Assembly (NCBI GenBank): GCA_035048485.1
Contig: CM068583.1
Span: 64,848,306 to 64,912,305 of the forward strand
Direction of reading: 5' to 3'
Origin: Pteria penguin
Lineage: Eukaryota > Mollusca > Bivalvia > Pterioida > Pteriidae
DNA length: 64,000 nucleotides
Shown: in pieces, positions 1 through 11,922 of the stretch
How positions within the stretch are numbered: position 1 is the stretch's first letter
Layout of the letters: every line of letters begins with the position of its first letter
Notes under the pieces: generated by a model
Databases searched by the model: none
Told to the model about the DNA's origin: nothing
The model's input: the letters and a program-made list of their open reading frames with translations, nothing else
Position numbers and translations under genes: made by a program

Positions 1-330
1 CTCTGAGGATGCAAGCTTATATAAATATCCCTGTGGATGTTAGCTTATAGGTGTATCTCTGAGGATGATAGCTTATAGGTGTATCTCTGAGGATGTTAGC
101 TTATAGGTGTATCTCTGAGGGTGTAAGCTTATATAAGTATCCCTGTGGATGTAAGCATATAGACGTATCTTTGTGGATGTATACATATGGATGCATTCAT
201 GTGGATGTAAACCTATGAATTTTCTGTGTGGATGTAAGCCTATGGATTTTCTCTGTGGATATTAGCTTATTGATGTATCTCTGTGGATGTAAGCCTATGA
301 ATGTGTATCTGTATGTGATAGAATATAGAT
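1..330. repeat. Degenerate minisatellite, unit about 28-30 bp
   Basis: Units of the form TCTCTGTGGATGTAAGCYTA plus a short variable tail repeat from the first base of the window to about 330. The left copies (GAGGATGTTAGCTTATAGG) are close to identical and the right ones diverge. The array begins outside the window. Confidence 0.85.
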
Positions 331-537
331 GTATCCTAAACTTTTTTCGATATCACATCACTTTCGCCTGCACTGGCTAAGTGCTGTATATCAACTCCAT
401 ATAAAATTACTACCCATGTACAAATATTTTCATCATCTATTTACAGCTTGATTGCAAGCTGAGATCCATTTGAGGTTTGTTTTACATCCCTCCAAGATTA
501 CATAGACGCAATGACCCCGTGCCCTCTCTGTGTATAA

Positions 538-2658
538 GGCACCGTCCATTTGATAATCGGGGAGCGCTGGGTTTTTCATCCCGGCCAGATTATTTTTTCC
601 TCCACTTTGGGGCATGGGATTTTTTTTGGGGGGGGGGATAGCGCCAGAACAAGAAAAATTGTTTTACCAATAAAATTTTGTTGTATAATGATACAAATTT
701 GACAATAAAATCGTCAGTTTTTGACAAAATTGGGTTTTATTCACCACTTCATACATCTAATATGTATATAGCAGTATTCTGCCTGTATCATTGGTGTAGG
801 ATTATACTGATGCAATGCACTTTGTATATGCATCGACAAGATAAAGATATAATGAGGGCGAGACAAAGAGTGGGAGGAAAGATGGAAGGGAGTAGGAGGT
901 TGTAGGGGTGCGAAGGGAAGAGGGCTTTCACTGACCGCTCCTCTTGAACTGTGTTTAGCATATATCCAGTAGAAACATTACAATACTCAAAGGAAAACAT
1001 AAAAGCATCTGACTCATCCATATGACAGAAGTCACCTCAGAAATACACTGTTAATAATGTAATAATTTGGGAAAACACACATAATGACATCACAAAACTT
1101 TGGATTAAAGTGCAGGTGCGATACCGACTTAGGACAGTCAATTGATATGACAGAAGTCAATCAATTGGTGTGGTTAACCGGTTTACAGGCCTTCCTTCCC
1201 ACACACCACAAAAGCAGTGTAATCAAGGACACACGTTTAAAACTCTAAAAATGATCCTCCATATAGAGAGCGAGGATCAACAAGTTTCTTAAGCTGAGAG
1301 GTCATAAAAATATAAACACCTATAGTAATGCAGAGTAAGATCAAGATATCCAAAGTATACAAATTGCATCTACATGGGTAAACTTTGCTCTGCCGATCTG
1401 GAGGCGAGCTCAGACACATGAGCTGTAGTAGTCCCAAATTACAGTCAAAGGGAACGAGGTTCAGGACCATTTCTCCCTTGAAAAAGGTTTTAACAAGGTC
1501 CATCATATAGTCCACACTACCCTGTTAGTCAGTGTGCAACGTTCAAGTAAAAATATGTACATTTGTTGAAGACTGTAGAAGGGCCCAACACAAAACTTAT
1601 TGTCTTTTTGATGATCTTCGTGTCATATTGTCGATGACAAAGGCATTTCATTGTTGTGGAACGTTCAACTAGATCAACTTATCGGAACCTTATATCCTCC
1701 TAAGTGTGAACACAAGATCATCTTAGAAATTGGGATGGGAAATTCCACTGGATACATATTATTGCAAAAGTAATATTTCCGAATTTTTATAAAAAGTTCT
1801 AAATAAGACCTTTTCTAAGTTTATGACACATGTGACCCTGAGTTAAAAATCCAACGTCATTTGTGATATTTATGTGTGTGAAAGTCCAAAACTTTAGGGC
1901 AGGCTCCAGCAAATTCATCTAACTGATTTATACCAAATGTTGGGAGTCTGTGACCATCCAAATAAGGGAAATCCATGATAGGAAATTTAAAGTCGCCACG
2001 TCTATCGTAATAATTTGTATAAATTTCATTGTTAACTATCTGAATGTATACTTTCAAGAAAGATTTTTCAGTATCACAAATAATGTCTTTATTTGATTTC
2101 AGTTAAGTTCAGTTGGGTATATGTCAGTAATATATCTTTCAAACTCAGGGTTATCAATAACTAAGATGTCAACATAAATGTACATGTAGCTAGAGGTACC
2201 ATTGAACATCTCAATAAAATCAAAGCTTTAGATTTTTGAACAAATACATGAAATCCCTCACATAAAATAGAAACAAGTCTGCTAAAAAGGTGCACAGTTA
2301 GTACCCATAGGAATACCAATTATCCGCTGATAAATTTTGCTATTAAGCTGAAGTAACAAATTTGGTAGGCATGTCCATGATTGAACTGATGAAACACAAA
2401 AGATCATAATATTACTGACATATACTCAACTAAAGCGATGATCGCTCGCCAGTAAAAATGGAGTTTTTTCAAAACACCTAATTTTTTCCAAAGTATGATT
2501 TTAGATTACACTAGTCTATTTAGGACAGATTTTTTTTTTCACTGTGTCACTGGGCAAGATTAATTTTTAAGTCAAAATCGGGGCAAGAGTTTTTTTTTTT
2601 TAAATCCCAGCCCCCCCCCCCCCCCCACCCCACCCCATAATATCAAATGGACGGTGCC
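538..2658. mobile_element. TIR/foldback element (CCATTTGAT family), about 2.1 kb
   Basis: An 18-bp perfect terminal inverted repeat, GGCACCGTCCATTTGATA, is found at 538-555 and, inverted, at 2641-2658. TAA flanks both ends (535-537 and 2659-2661) as a possible target duplication. G-rich tracts followed by A/T runs lie just inside both ends (about 618-640 and 2590-2635). The same core and subterminal layout recur at 15743-17297 and 48255-48435. Inside is a decayed reverse transcriptase (about 1850-2400), so the interior is itself composite. No transposase is visible, so the element is probably non-autonomous. Confidence 0.65.
1850..2400 (-). pseudogene. Reverse-transcriptase remnant ('GIPMGTNCAP' type)
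   Basis: Read on the minus strand, the stretch around 2270-2340 encodes IIGIPMGTNCAPFLADLF, a strongly conserved block of reverse transcriptases found in Penelope-like and related elements. Below it (2205-2100) come a palm-region match and NPEFERYITDIYPTEL, then a thumb-like segment (2057-1857) with YDRRGDFKFPIMDFP and INQLDEFAGACPKVLDF. The expected catalytic Y-x-D-D is replaced by IYVDIL, a TGA interrupts the frame near 2098, and the 5' part carries stops. The gene is therefore dead. Family assignment at the level of Penelope-like elements is tentative; that it is a reverse transcriptase is fairly secure. Confidence 0.75.
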
Positions 2659-3019
2659 TAAGATGCAATGCTTCTACGTTCTGTGCCACATAGTGGGAAC
2701 AAACATGGTTATGAATACAGTAATTACATGTGGTTTCTGTGTGACTTGTGAACAGTTTTTATGTGATTTTGTGTTGAACCATTCATGGATTTTCTGACAA
2801 GTGGAGGTTGCAGTCTGCCGTAATGTCTTGCACTATTCGATCCGGAAAAGGGCATCTCTAAAAATGGTTGAAAATGACATGTTTTTGGTATAATTTTCCG
2901 ACGAAATGGGGCGTTACAGCGCTGCAACACACCCACCCCTTCTAAGTCCGTCAATTAGGTGATTGGAGAAGAAACGTGTTTGCTATTTGGCTTGAACTAG
3001 AACAAGTAAATCCATCTAC
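2659..3019. other. Stretch with no recognised feature (intron side of the candidate gene)
   Basis: AT-rich sequence between the TIR element and the small exon at 3020. The only long open frame here, on the minus strand (2724-2954), has no recognisable protein character. Confidence 0.5.
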
Positions 3020-3073
3020 CTTAACAGATTCATACGCTTGGCTGATTTCTTTAGCGTCGCTCTCTGTAATTCT
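3020..3073 (-). CDS. Candidate internal exon 3 of a minus-strand membrane-protein gene
   Basis: A 54-nt stretch encodes RITESDAKEISQAYESVK. It is preceded by a pyrimidine-rich acceptor (TTTTTTTTGTAG, exon starts at 3073) and followed by an AAG|GTAGAT donor (exon ends at 3020). It is 18 whole codons, phase 0 on both sides, and so joins in frame to the exon at 4344-4400, also phase 0 on both sides. The peptide is polar and helix-prone, as expected for a stalk next to a membrane anchor. The exon is called from splice signals and phase alone, and I do not recognise the family. Later exons would lie below 3000 or outside the window; I found none I trust. Confidence 0.5.
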
Positions 3074-4343
3074 CTACAAAAAAAATGAAGAGTGATTATA
3101 CATAAACAAATGGGCTGAATCAATCGGCATAAAGCGTGTCATTTTAGCTTAAATCAGTACAAGAAAACATCGTAATCTCGGTAATTCCAAGGTTTACTGA
3201 ACAGACACAAGTCTATTTGCTTTTAATAGTATTATAAACAGTGGGGTGAAGAAAACCACATCACTGACCGGATGAGATCAAATTGTTGAAAGAAATCTAA
3301 CATAAGAATTATTATAATTTATATACTGGAGTAATACCTTTCAAATAATTATGAAAACGGAATTGAATTTTGAAGTTTGATCAGAAAAGCCTACATAGGC
3401 TTTTGGCTCAGCTGAGTAAAACTAAACAAGGCTTCAAATTCTTTTTGCATACCAGATTTTGGCCATAACATTCTGATAAACTACACAAAATTAATTCTTC
3501 ATTGGTAATTTACAATGATAAAATCAAAGGAATCACCTGAAAATGCAAAAAAAAGAAGAAAAAACAAAGCAAACAAAAAACCCCAAGTCCAAAAAAGCAT
3601 CTCTAAACTTAGATCTGGAATTAAAAATATCAATTGATCACACTTTCGTAAATGCATACAGTTTGTATCTTTGTGGTTGATTTAAAGAAGTTCGTCAACG
3701 GGAAGAACCTCAGGGATGTTTATCGTCAGTATTGGGTCCACCCCTTAAGAAATATTTCTCTCGAAATACTTTTATATCATAGATCTGAAGAGAAATTATT
3801 CACTTTGAGAATGATTTGTCAAACTGAAAACAAATTTAGTTTGGCTCACGTGTCTGGTCATGAGACGCTGAATATTGCTGCGATACTTCATGACGTCACT
3901 GGATCGTGACCGATGTCTCGTGGTGGCATCCCCGACTCCCGCTTTACAAAATCCGAAAGAGGAATTCTCTAAATCTGCCTGTAACCAAGTGAATTAAAAA
4001 TATTAATTGGGTGTTGTCATTTTGATGGATATGAATTGATTTTTAATTAGATGTACCGTGTATTTTATAATTGCATGAATATATTAACACGACTCTATCT
4101 ACTCTGAAAAAAACGTCATGCTGTGTTCAATATCTAAATCATGAGGTTATATCCAAGGCCGATTCAAAATATCAAATAAAAACATTTTGTCTTAGCAAAT
4201 AAAGGCGATTTTGGCAAGAAACGGATAAAAGACTCGGTGGGAAAAGGTAAAAAAAAAATCAAGAGGAATATTTTCCAACCTGGAGCCCTTAAATTCATAG
4301 ACGAACATGTTAGCATTCTCAGTTCTTTAAACATATATCATAC
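3074..4343. other. Intron sequence, nothing else recognised
   Basis: AT-rich sequence between two candidate exons. A plus-strand open frame at 3652-3909 has no recognisable domain, ends in the same AT-rich context and lacks convincing splice sites. The segment at 3385-3420 resembles the GCTCACCTGAGCC repeat terminus seen at 9874. Confidence 0.4.
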
Positions 4344-4400
4344 CTGTTCATTCAACAGCCATTCTAAGCATTTCTGTACATCTTCTTTTGCCATTTTTCT
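4344..4400 (-). CDS. Candidate exon 2 of the same minus-strand gene
   Basis: Nineteen codons, RKMAKEDVQKCLEWLLNEQ, lie between a strong acceptor (TTATTTTGTTTTTAAG, exon starts at 4400) and a CAG|GTATGA donor (exon ends at 4344). Phase is 0 on both sides. Alternatively, the internal ATG at 4394 has A at -3 and G at +4 and could be a true start, which would make this a first exon. I prefer an internal exon because the acceptor tract is good and the exon at 8779-8970 also ends in phase 0 with a basic NREK that runs naturally into RKMAKED. This is an inference from splice signals; no homologue is recognised. Confidence 0.5.
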
Positions 4401-4789
4401 CTTAAAAACAAAATAAGTGTCATTAGATTACTTGGTAGCTAATACTGTTATACAGCGTCCTTTTCGCTCTGCAAACTCGAGAACAAATCCTCTCCAGGGA
4501 CAATCATATCCCCGGATTATCTCTTTTATTCATGTGCTTTACAATGGCGTGTCCAGATATAAAATCTATAGAAATGTGTGTGACTTATGTGTTACCCTCT
4601 TTCTTCCAAGTCGATGTGTCGTGTGTGTAAATCTCCAGGCCATGTACAGCCTCAGTTCACAGTCGATGTGTCGTGTCTGTACATGAATCTCTCTGTACAA
4701 AGTCAGTTCACAGTCGTTTTATATAGTAGTTTGACGCATGTGTATTTTATGATCGATGTATCTAGATAGACAGGATTCACTCAAGTTAC

Positions 4790-6555
4790 ACCTCTGTGGC
4801 ACCTGACCTTACCTCAGATTGTCATATTGAATATCTACCTCAGTGCACCTAGACAGACAGGATACGCTTACGCCTCTGTAGCACCTGGGGTTACCTCAGA
4901 TTGTCATATTGAACATCTACCTCGGTGCACCTAGACAGACAGGATACGCTTACGCCTCTGTAGCACCTGGGGTTACCTCAGATTGTCATATTGAACATCT
5001 ACCTCGGTGCACCTAGACAGACAGGATACGCTTACGCCTCTGTTGCACCTGGGGTTACCTCAGATTGTCATATTGAACATCTACCTCGGTGCACCTAGAC
5101 AGACAGGATACGCTTACGCCTCTGTTGCACCTGGGGTTACCTCAGATTGTCATATTGAACATCTACCTCGGTGCACCTAGACAGACAGGATACGCTTACG
5201 CCTCTGTTGCACCTGGGGTTACCTCAGATTGTCATATTGAATATATCTATCTCGGTGCACCTAGACAGACAGGATACGCTTACGCCTCTGTGGCACCTGG
5301 GGTTACCTCAGATTGTCATATTGAATATATCTATCTCGGTGCACCTAGACAGACAGGATACGCTTACGCCTCTGTTGCACCTGGGGTTACCTCAGATTGT
5401 CATATTGAACATCTACCTCGGTGCACCTAGACAGACAGGATACGCTTACGCCTCTGTTGCACCTGGGGTTACCTCAGATTGTCATATTGAACATCTACCT
5501 CGGTGCACCTAGACAGACAGGATACGCTTACGCCTCTGTTGCACCTGGGGTTACCTCAGATTGTCATATTGAACATCTACCTCGGTGCACCTAGACAGAC
5601 AGGATACGCTTACGCCTCTGTTGCACCTGGGGTTACCTCAGATTGTCATATTGAATATATCTATCTCGGTGCACCTAGACAGACAGGATACGCTTACGCC
5701 TCTGTTGCACCTGGGGTTACCTCAGATTGTCATATTGAATATATCTATCTCGGTGCACCTAGACAGACAGGATACGCTTACGCCTCTGTTGCACCTGGGG
5801 TTACCTCAGATTGTCATATTGAATATATCTATCTCGGTGCACCTAGACAGACAGGATACGCTTACGCCTCTGTGGCACCTGGTGTTACCTCAGATTGTCA
5901 GATTGAACATCTACCTCGGTGCACCTAGACAGACAGGATACTTTTACTCCTCTGTAGCACCTAGGGTTACCTCAGATTGTCATATTGAACATCTACCTCG
6001 GTGCACCTAGACAGACAGGATACGCTTACGCCTCTGTGGCACCTGGTGTTACCTCAGATTGTCAGATTGAACATCTACCTCGGTGCACCTAGACAGACAG
6101 GATACTTTTACTCCTCTGTAGCACCTAGGGTTACCTCAGATTGTCATATTGAACATCTACCTCGGTGCACCTAGACAGACAGGATACGCTTACGCCTCTG
6201 TTGCACCTGGGGTTACCTCAGATTGTCATATTGAATATATCTATCTCGGTGCACCTAGACAGACAGGATACGCTTACGCCTCTGTTGCACCTGGGGTTAC
6301 CTCAGATTGTCATATTGAATATATCTATCTCGGTGCACCTAGACAGACACGATACGCTTACGCCTCTGTGGCACCTGGTGTTACCTCAGATTGTCAGATT
6401 GAACATCTACCTCGGTGCACCTAGACAGACAGGATACTTTTACTCCTCTGTAGCACCTAGGGTTACCTCTGATTGTCATATTGAACATCTACCTCGATGC
6501 ACCTAGACAGACAGGATACGCTTACGCCTCTTTGGCACCTAGGGTTACCTCTGAT
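4790..6555. repeat. Tandem array of 82/84-bp units, about 21 copies
   Basis: The unit core is CACCTAGACAGACAGGATAC followed by GCTTACGCCTCTGTTGCACC and a GGTTACCTCAGATTGTCATA segment. Two length classes alternate. Units ending GAACATCTACCTCGGTG have a period of 82 bp; units ending GAATATATCTATCTCGGTG have a period of 84 bp. Because 82 is not a multiple of three, open frames through the array last only a few units. The last copies (from about 5880) carry extra substitutions, such as ACTTTTACTCC for ACGCTTACGCC. The array lies inside the intron between the candidate exons at 4400 and 8779. Confidence 0.95.
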
Positions 6556-8176
6556 GTCAGTGCGATAATTGTATCATATGATATAGTACCAGGTACTTTG
6601 CTTTTGAAATTCTGGAAGGGTGATATAAATGCTACAGCAGACCCATAGGAACCGTGAAGGTGTACTTTGTCCCCCCCCCCCCCCCCTTTTTCACTTTTTT
6701 TGGCCGATCATGGACCTTTTCGAAACGTTACAAAAAGAATCAAAATTCAAAGTGTAACTACCCCTCCCTTACTTTTCCCCACTTTTGAAATGCCTCCTAC
6801 GACCTTGCAGCATGATTCATGCGGTCCTCGTAAGGAGTTCATGTTGTGTACAAACAGCTAACATCCTAAAAGAAACATCTCTTTCAAATGGCTGATATCA
6901 TGGTAACTTATTAAGTTTAACTTTTCAACAGCAAAAGTGGTAATCAATCTTCTACTCCCATATCCCTATCGCAAAATTGGTTTCCAAATGAGAAATAGCA
7001 AAAAGGGAGTCCGTTTGCTTAGTCCAACACAGTGTCATCTCAATACCTCTGGATATGTTACCACCTTTGATGCTCTGAAGATATGTTAACATCAACCGAT
7101 ATCCAAGTTCATATTAAGAGCGAAGGAATATCCCTGTCTTATAGTAAATATACCTTCTTTTTCTCTTTGTTTATGAAGTAATATTTAATTATCAGTGGTA
7201 TCCAAGACGCCTAGCCTTGATCAAACACGTATAATGTTTTTCAAACAAGTTTTTATTGTAGAAATGATTTAGGAAGGTATATTTTTAATAAAAGCGAGCA
7301 AGTTATATACAGAAGTATGATTTTTATATGTAAATTCTATCGTGTTGTTTTTAAAGGTTTTTTGATTAAATATTTCATATTTCATGTAAGTGTATCTTGA
7401 TGTTATGCTTTTCTAACAAACGAGTCCAAAATGGACTTGAATGTTAGATGTGACTTCAAAGGAATATTCACGCGCACCTTACATTGTAACACCCACGTCG
7501 TAAGAACGGTGACAAGTTTGGACTCCAGTGTACCCGGATTTTAAAGTGTCATCACACGAAACAGGTGAGAATAAGAAGAGATAAGGTTCTGTCAATGAGA
7601 AAACTACCTCAGAAATGTAGTGACAGCGGAAGTCGTCTCCTATCGGCTACAAGTAAATGACATAATCAAAGAGTATCTATTATTTAGGTAGGTCATATCC
7701 ACTTGGACACTGCGCATTTATGTCTCAATATAAATCTAGAGAACTGCGTGAATGTCCGGTAGGATGGCCACATTTACGATTAAATTTCGCCACAGGATAA
7801 ATGGTCATTGTTCTGATATAGTCTATCCCTGGACACCGTCCATTAATGTTTAATCTAAATAGCATTAGTTGACCCAATGAAAATTAAAGCATATTATTCA
7901 GTGTAAATTCTTACAAAAATGTATGTATAGGTATTTTAAGTTTTCATAGTTATCTAAAGGACAACGCCACGATATTATTCAAGTAACTTAAAGTTTGAAT
8001 GACATCAATGTGAGTATAATTTGGAAAACATTTCAAAACGCCTATACACCCCCCAACCCCCAGATCTTCCAAATCAAAAAGGTGTCAACCAGTTCCAAAC
8101 GTGTTCCTTACACTTGACCGAACACAGGCTCTGCAAAGAAGCAAGTAAAATTGTGAACAGCTGCTGGTTGCAATTT
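6556..8176. other. Intron/intergenic sequence with a poly-C tract; no gene recognised
   Basis: A run of about 16 C residues starts near 6671. The rest is AT-rich without long open frames or a recognisable repeat. Confidence 0.4.
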
Positions 8177-8326
8177 TAAGTCGATTTTTAACAATTTTTC
8201 AGTTATACCGCGACATGGAAGCAGGAGGTAAACATCCTCTTAAACATGGTGGCACAATCCGGGAATCGAAAGCGGAACGTCTGCGCCACAATACAAGCGT
8301 ATAACCACTGCACCAACCCCTCCCCC
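8177..8326 (-). mobile_element. tRNA-derived SINE, family B, diverged copy
   Basis: The segment matches the better preserved copy at 41686-41860. Shared parts are a CGACATGGAAGCAGGAGGT block, CCTCTTAAACATGGTGGC and a box-B-like GGAATCGAAAGCGGA (inverted). The copy is diverged and its box B is damaged. Orientation is minus. Confidence 0.7.
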
Positions 8327-8778
8327 AATCCCCCAATTTGTGAATGAATTTGATAATCTGAGTTACTATTTATATCCTTGCTTATAAAGTTTGTAAAAAT
8401 ATAGTTCATTTCCATTACGTAACAGAGATTTTGCAAGCTTTATTTATAAACTACCTTTTTATACGAAACCTGTTTGGGATCTTACTCAGTGTAAATTTGC
8501 ATTTTTTCGGTAAACATTACACCTGCATTCAAATTTACATGGTCTAATATAGCGTTATCTCCATATATGGTATAAAACGGAATAGTACGATAAAACGTTG
8601 CCATTATTCACTATTGCCCAATAAGAAGTTCTCGAGGAATAAAAACATCTATAAAGAAGCTGACATACTATTTTTGATTCACAAAATCTAGTCTGTAAAT
8701 TTAAATACGTAGAGAATCATAAAGCAAAATCATTTAACGTAGAAAAGCATCTGCGACCGCAACTTTTCACAGACGTAC
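8327..8778. other. AT-rich sequence below the candidate first exon, no feature seen
   Basis: No repeat family, tandem array or coding signal was recognised here. Confidence 0.35.
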
Positions 8779-8970
8779 CTTTTCACGATTAGTATTCCAT
8801 CCAAGAAACCACCACGTGGCATCCCGAAAATAGAACCACAAAATCACCGCGGTCAGCATCAGGAAAAAGAGCAGTATGAGCAGGATCTTCAAATTTCTGT
8901 GGAGTGTAATTTCATACATAAAAAAAGTAAAGCCTCCGCCGCCGCTCTCGCAGCACTCACTACCTTCCAT
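8779..8970 (-). CDS. Candidate first exon of a single-pass membrane protein
   Basis: Sixty-four codons start at the ATG at 8970 and end at an AAG|GTACGT donor (exon ends at 8779, phase 0). The product has a short N-terminus with a CC pair and a glycine run (residues 5-13). A strongly hydrophobic segment follows, about residues 28-48 (LKILLILLFFLMLTAVILWF), and then RDATWWFLGWNTNREK. With no cleavable-signal pattern and basic residues just before the hydrophobic stretch, it reads as an uncleaved membrane anchor. The start context is weak (T at -3, G at +4). The phase-0 end fits the candidate exons at 4344-4400 and 3020-3073, giving about 101 residues so far. I do not recognise the family. A chance open frame remains possible. 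Confidence 0.45.
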
Positions 8971-9870
8971 ACATATGAAGTTTGATCGTAATCCAATGAA
9001 GAAATTATGCTTATTCTGTAGGCTTTAAGAAAAGCTGTTTATGGCAGTATGCTCTAGATGTATGTTAATCACACAGTTTAATTCTCCTGGTTAATACACA
9101 AGTCCTTGATCAGCCGTCATACTCTACAGGTAACGACCACAAACAGGTAATACATTATGAATAAACTGATTTGCATGTATCGCTGCACACATCGATTGCC
9201 TTGTAGAGTACATATGTGGATTCCCTACAAATGTCAATATCAAACAGAATTGACAGTTTAAGGGAGGGCACTGGACAAATTAAATTTCCTCTGAACTTTT
9301 CGTTTTGTTGATCTCACAAAAGAAACACGTTTTACTTATTTGCATAAATACTTTAACAAATATTCTTGTTGCTATAAGGTGCTTATCAATCATATAATAG
9401 TTTTCTTTAATACTTTGATCTACTTTGGGGAGTATAATTTCTACCTTTTTGTCAATTTTCATTTGCTGTTTTAATAAACGTTGTATCATAGCCGTGTAGT
9501 TACACACTGCAGGGTAACATTGGCACAACAAGTGACGAGGGATTAATGGCTGGTGCAAGCGCCACTATAAGCCAATGTGGGCGTAAGTGGTCTGATTCAC
9601 CGAACACCCTTCTCAAAAACTTTTAAAGACTGGATTTTACTTTAAATCGATCAGTTTTCGTGTGAAGGTGTAGTTCACTAGAGCCCCTCCCCCTATTGAA
9701 AGGTAGGGATAGAAGTGCTTCCCACTTTCATCGTACATGTAGTACTGGTTTAGTATGATGTATCTATGAATATTATTATGCATCTGCAGAAAGTTGCAAC
9801 AAAATGGATGTGTGCCTCTTGTGAAACAAAACGCAGTAATTGGTAAACATTTTTTTTTAATCTTATCATT
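8971..9870. other. Upstream sequence of the candidate first exon; no feature recognised
   Basis: AT-rich sequence. A minus-strand open frame at 9280-9558 shows no recognisable domain and I did not call it. Confidence 0.35.
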
Positions 9871-11296
9871 TTAGCTCACCTGAGCCAAAGGCTCAAGTGA
9901 GCTATAGTCATAGTGCGCCGTCCGGTGGCCGTTTCACTTTTTCGACTTCTTCTCTGGAACTACATTGCAGATTTGGATCAAATTTTGTGTAAATGATGTA
10001 CTCAAGGTCCCCTAGTAAAATTGTGTTCTTGATCCAGATTCCCTCAGGGGTGGATCCAGGGCGGGGCCAAAAGTGCCCAAAACGGTACCCCTCTTCAAAC
10101 ATCTTCTTCTCCAGAACCAGTACATATATGGGAAAACTAATTGCATTTCAACAATCTATAAAAATGGGTTATTAAAAATTGTGTTCAGGGTTAAAATCCG
10201 TCAAATAAAAATTTACGCTTTTTTGACGTGTTTTTGGACTTAGTCATTTCAATGCTGAAATGTGTCATGTTTTTCATTTAATTGAAAGCCGGCGTGGCTT
10301 AGTGGTATCGCGTCGGACTCCTGATCGGGAGGCCCGGGTTCGAGTCCCGCTCTGGTCATGCCGGTGTCATGTCTTTCGGATGAGACAGTAAAAACCGAGG
10401 CCCCGTGTCGTGGTATGCATGGCACGTTAAAGATCCCTCACTGCTTCGGGTGGGTCCGTTGCAAAGGTCAAAATTTGTATGCCCCGCATCAGGCAGATGC
10501 CGTCACCATATACGTGAAATATTCATGGTGTGACGTAAAACAAAAAGCAATCAATCAATCAATCAGTTAATCGATATTGATGATTTCTTAATGTCTATTT
10601 TGATCATAATTGTGGTAAGGAATATTACTGTGAAAGAATTTTGTCATTATCTCAATTTTTGGATTTTTTATGAATTTTTTAAGACTTCACGAAAAAGGGG
10701 GGGGGGTGGCCATTTTTCACATTTTCAACTTTTTCTACAAAACCACATGAAAGATTTTAATGAAACATGGAATACATGAAGTACTAAAGGTCCTCTATCA
10801 ATTTGGTAAATCTTATCCAAATTGATTAACAGATAATGCCACCATGTCTAAATAGTAGGTCTCACAATGGTACATATACCACTTGGTAATTGAAATATGG
10901 AGAGTAGCGGTTCAAATCCAGCTGTGGTCAAAATTTTTTTTTTCATTTCTTTACACATCTAAATAAGTTTTTAGATGTTTCTCAACACTCAACATATGAA
11001 ATTAGACAATTTTAAGTTAGATCTGGACAATATTTGAAACAAAAGGCCCCACCTAACTTGTTGCCCTGAATGACATCTTGCAGAGACAAAGGAAATGCTT
11101 AATATCAAAATCACCTGAATGGATGTGCAAAAAAGGGTTTTTTTTATCCTAGTCTGAAATAAAATTTGACATATTATCAACATTTGTGTTGACTTAGTCA
11201 CAGTAATGCAAAAATAAATGAATTCTTCCTTCATGCATGACTAATCATCTAGGTACTAAGGTGAGCGATATAGGCCCACTTTGGCCTCTTGTTTTG
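9871..11296. mobile_element. Interspersed element with terminal hairpins (GCTCACCTGAGCC type), 1.4 kb
   Basis: The left end forms a near-perfect hairpin: GCTCACCTGAGCC (9874-9886), a 3-base loop and GGCTCAAGTGAGC (9890-9902). The right end reads AGGTGAGCGATATAGGCCC followed by TTGGCCTCTTGTT (about 11259-11292), a smaller hairpin then a T-rich end. Ends of this type are very common in bivalve genomes. Hairpin-bounded ends without clear inverted repeats suggest a non-autonomous, possibly Helitron-like element, which is inference. A SINE (10288-10566) is nested inside. Confidence 0.6.
10288..10566 (+). mobile_element. tRNA-derived SINE, family A
   Basis: The tRNA-like head starts GCCGGCGTGGCTTAGTGG (box A region) with box B GGTTCGAGTCCCGC at about 10338. 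The body includes GGCACGTTAAAGATCCCTC and GCCCCGCATCAGGCAGATGC, and the tail is (AATC)n. The same layout recurs at 42995, 55933, 57479 (inverted) and 36815 (inverted, old). Box A and B give an internal polymerase III promoter in this class. It is not a functional tRNA gene because the tRNA-like part runs directly into the SINE body. Confidence 0.92.
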
Positions 11297-11860
11297 TTTA
11301 TTTATTCATTTATCTATTTACTATTTTTAGAGGATTGTGAAGGAGTTGTGCCGTCTACTTCGTTCTCAGCTACTGTGTGCTCTATCTCTTGTATATCAGT
11401 TTAATTCATGACGATTTTACATTTATAATCTCTGTGCACGAATGGGGGAAGAGGGGCACAATTCAAAAAACATTTTAATTTACATTTTATCTCTTAAACG
11501 TAGCTTTAACAGTCTTGTTCATTTTATTTCATAAATGTACTTTGCCATAATCTATCATGACAAACATTTTATAAAGGTTTTATTGAATTCTGGCTTTTAT
11601 GTTGGACTTAACAAGGGTTTGTGAAAATAATACAGGGTTAGAAATAATTTCAAATAGAGTTCAATTTACTGTAATGAAACCTTGGCTTCTCCGTGACTGA
11701 TGTATCGTTACTTTACCTTTTAAACTTGTTTCAATAATTTCTTGACTCCCCCCCTCCACTTTCCTTGTCTCTTGCTTTCGTGCCTTTAGCTACCTCATGT
11801 CTTGCATTGGACGTTTATAGTAAACCAAAATGTACATGCATAATTTGGGTGAATGGTGTG
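11297..11860. other. AT-rich sequence, nothing recognised
   Basis: No coding signal, tandem repeat or known repeat end seen. Confidence 0.35.
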
Positions 11861-11863
11861 TCC

Positions 11864-11869
11864 TTTATT
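11864..11869 (-). promoter_or_regulatory. Candidate polyadenylation signal AATAAA
   Basis: AATAAA on the minus strand lies about 55 bases after the stop codon of the open frame at 11923-12174, a plausible short 3' UTR spacing. Confidence 0.4.
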
Positions 11870-11922
11870 TAGATAAATCAATATAAAGTACAAATGGACT
11901 TGTTACATTAAAGCTTTGTAAT

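Noticed and set aside
5089..6506. Several 90-141-codon repeat frames in the 82/84-bp array
   Set aside because: Frames shift at each 82-bp unit and appear in two registers. They are by-products of the array.
10288..10360. tRNA gene
   Set aside because: Box A and B are present, but the tRNA-like head continues into a SINE body repeated at four other places.
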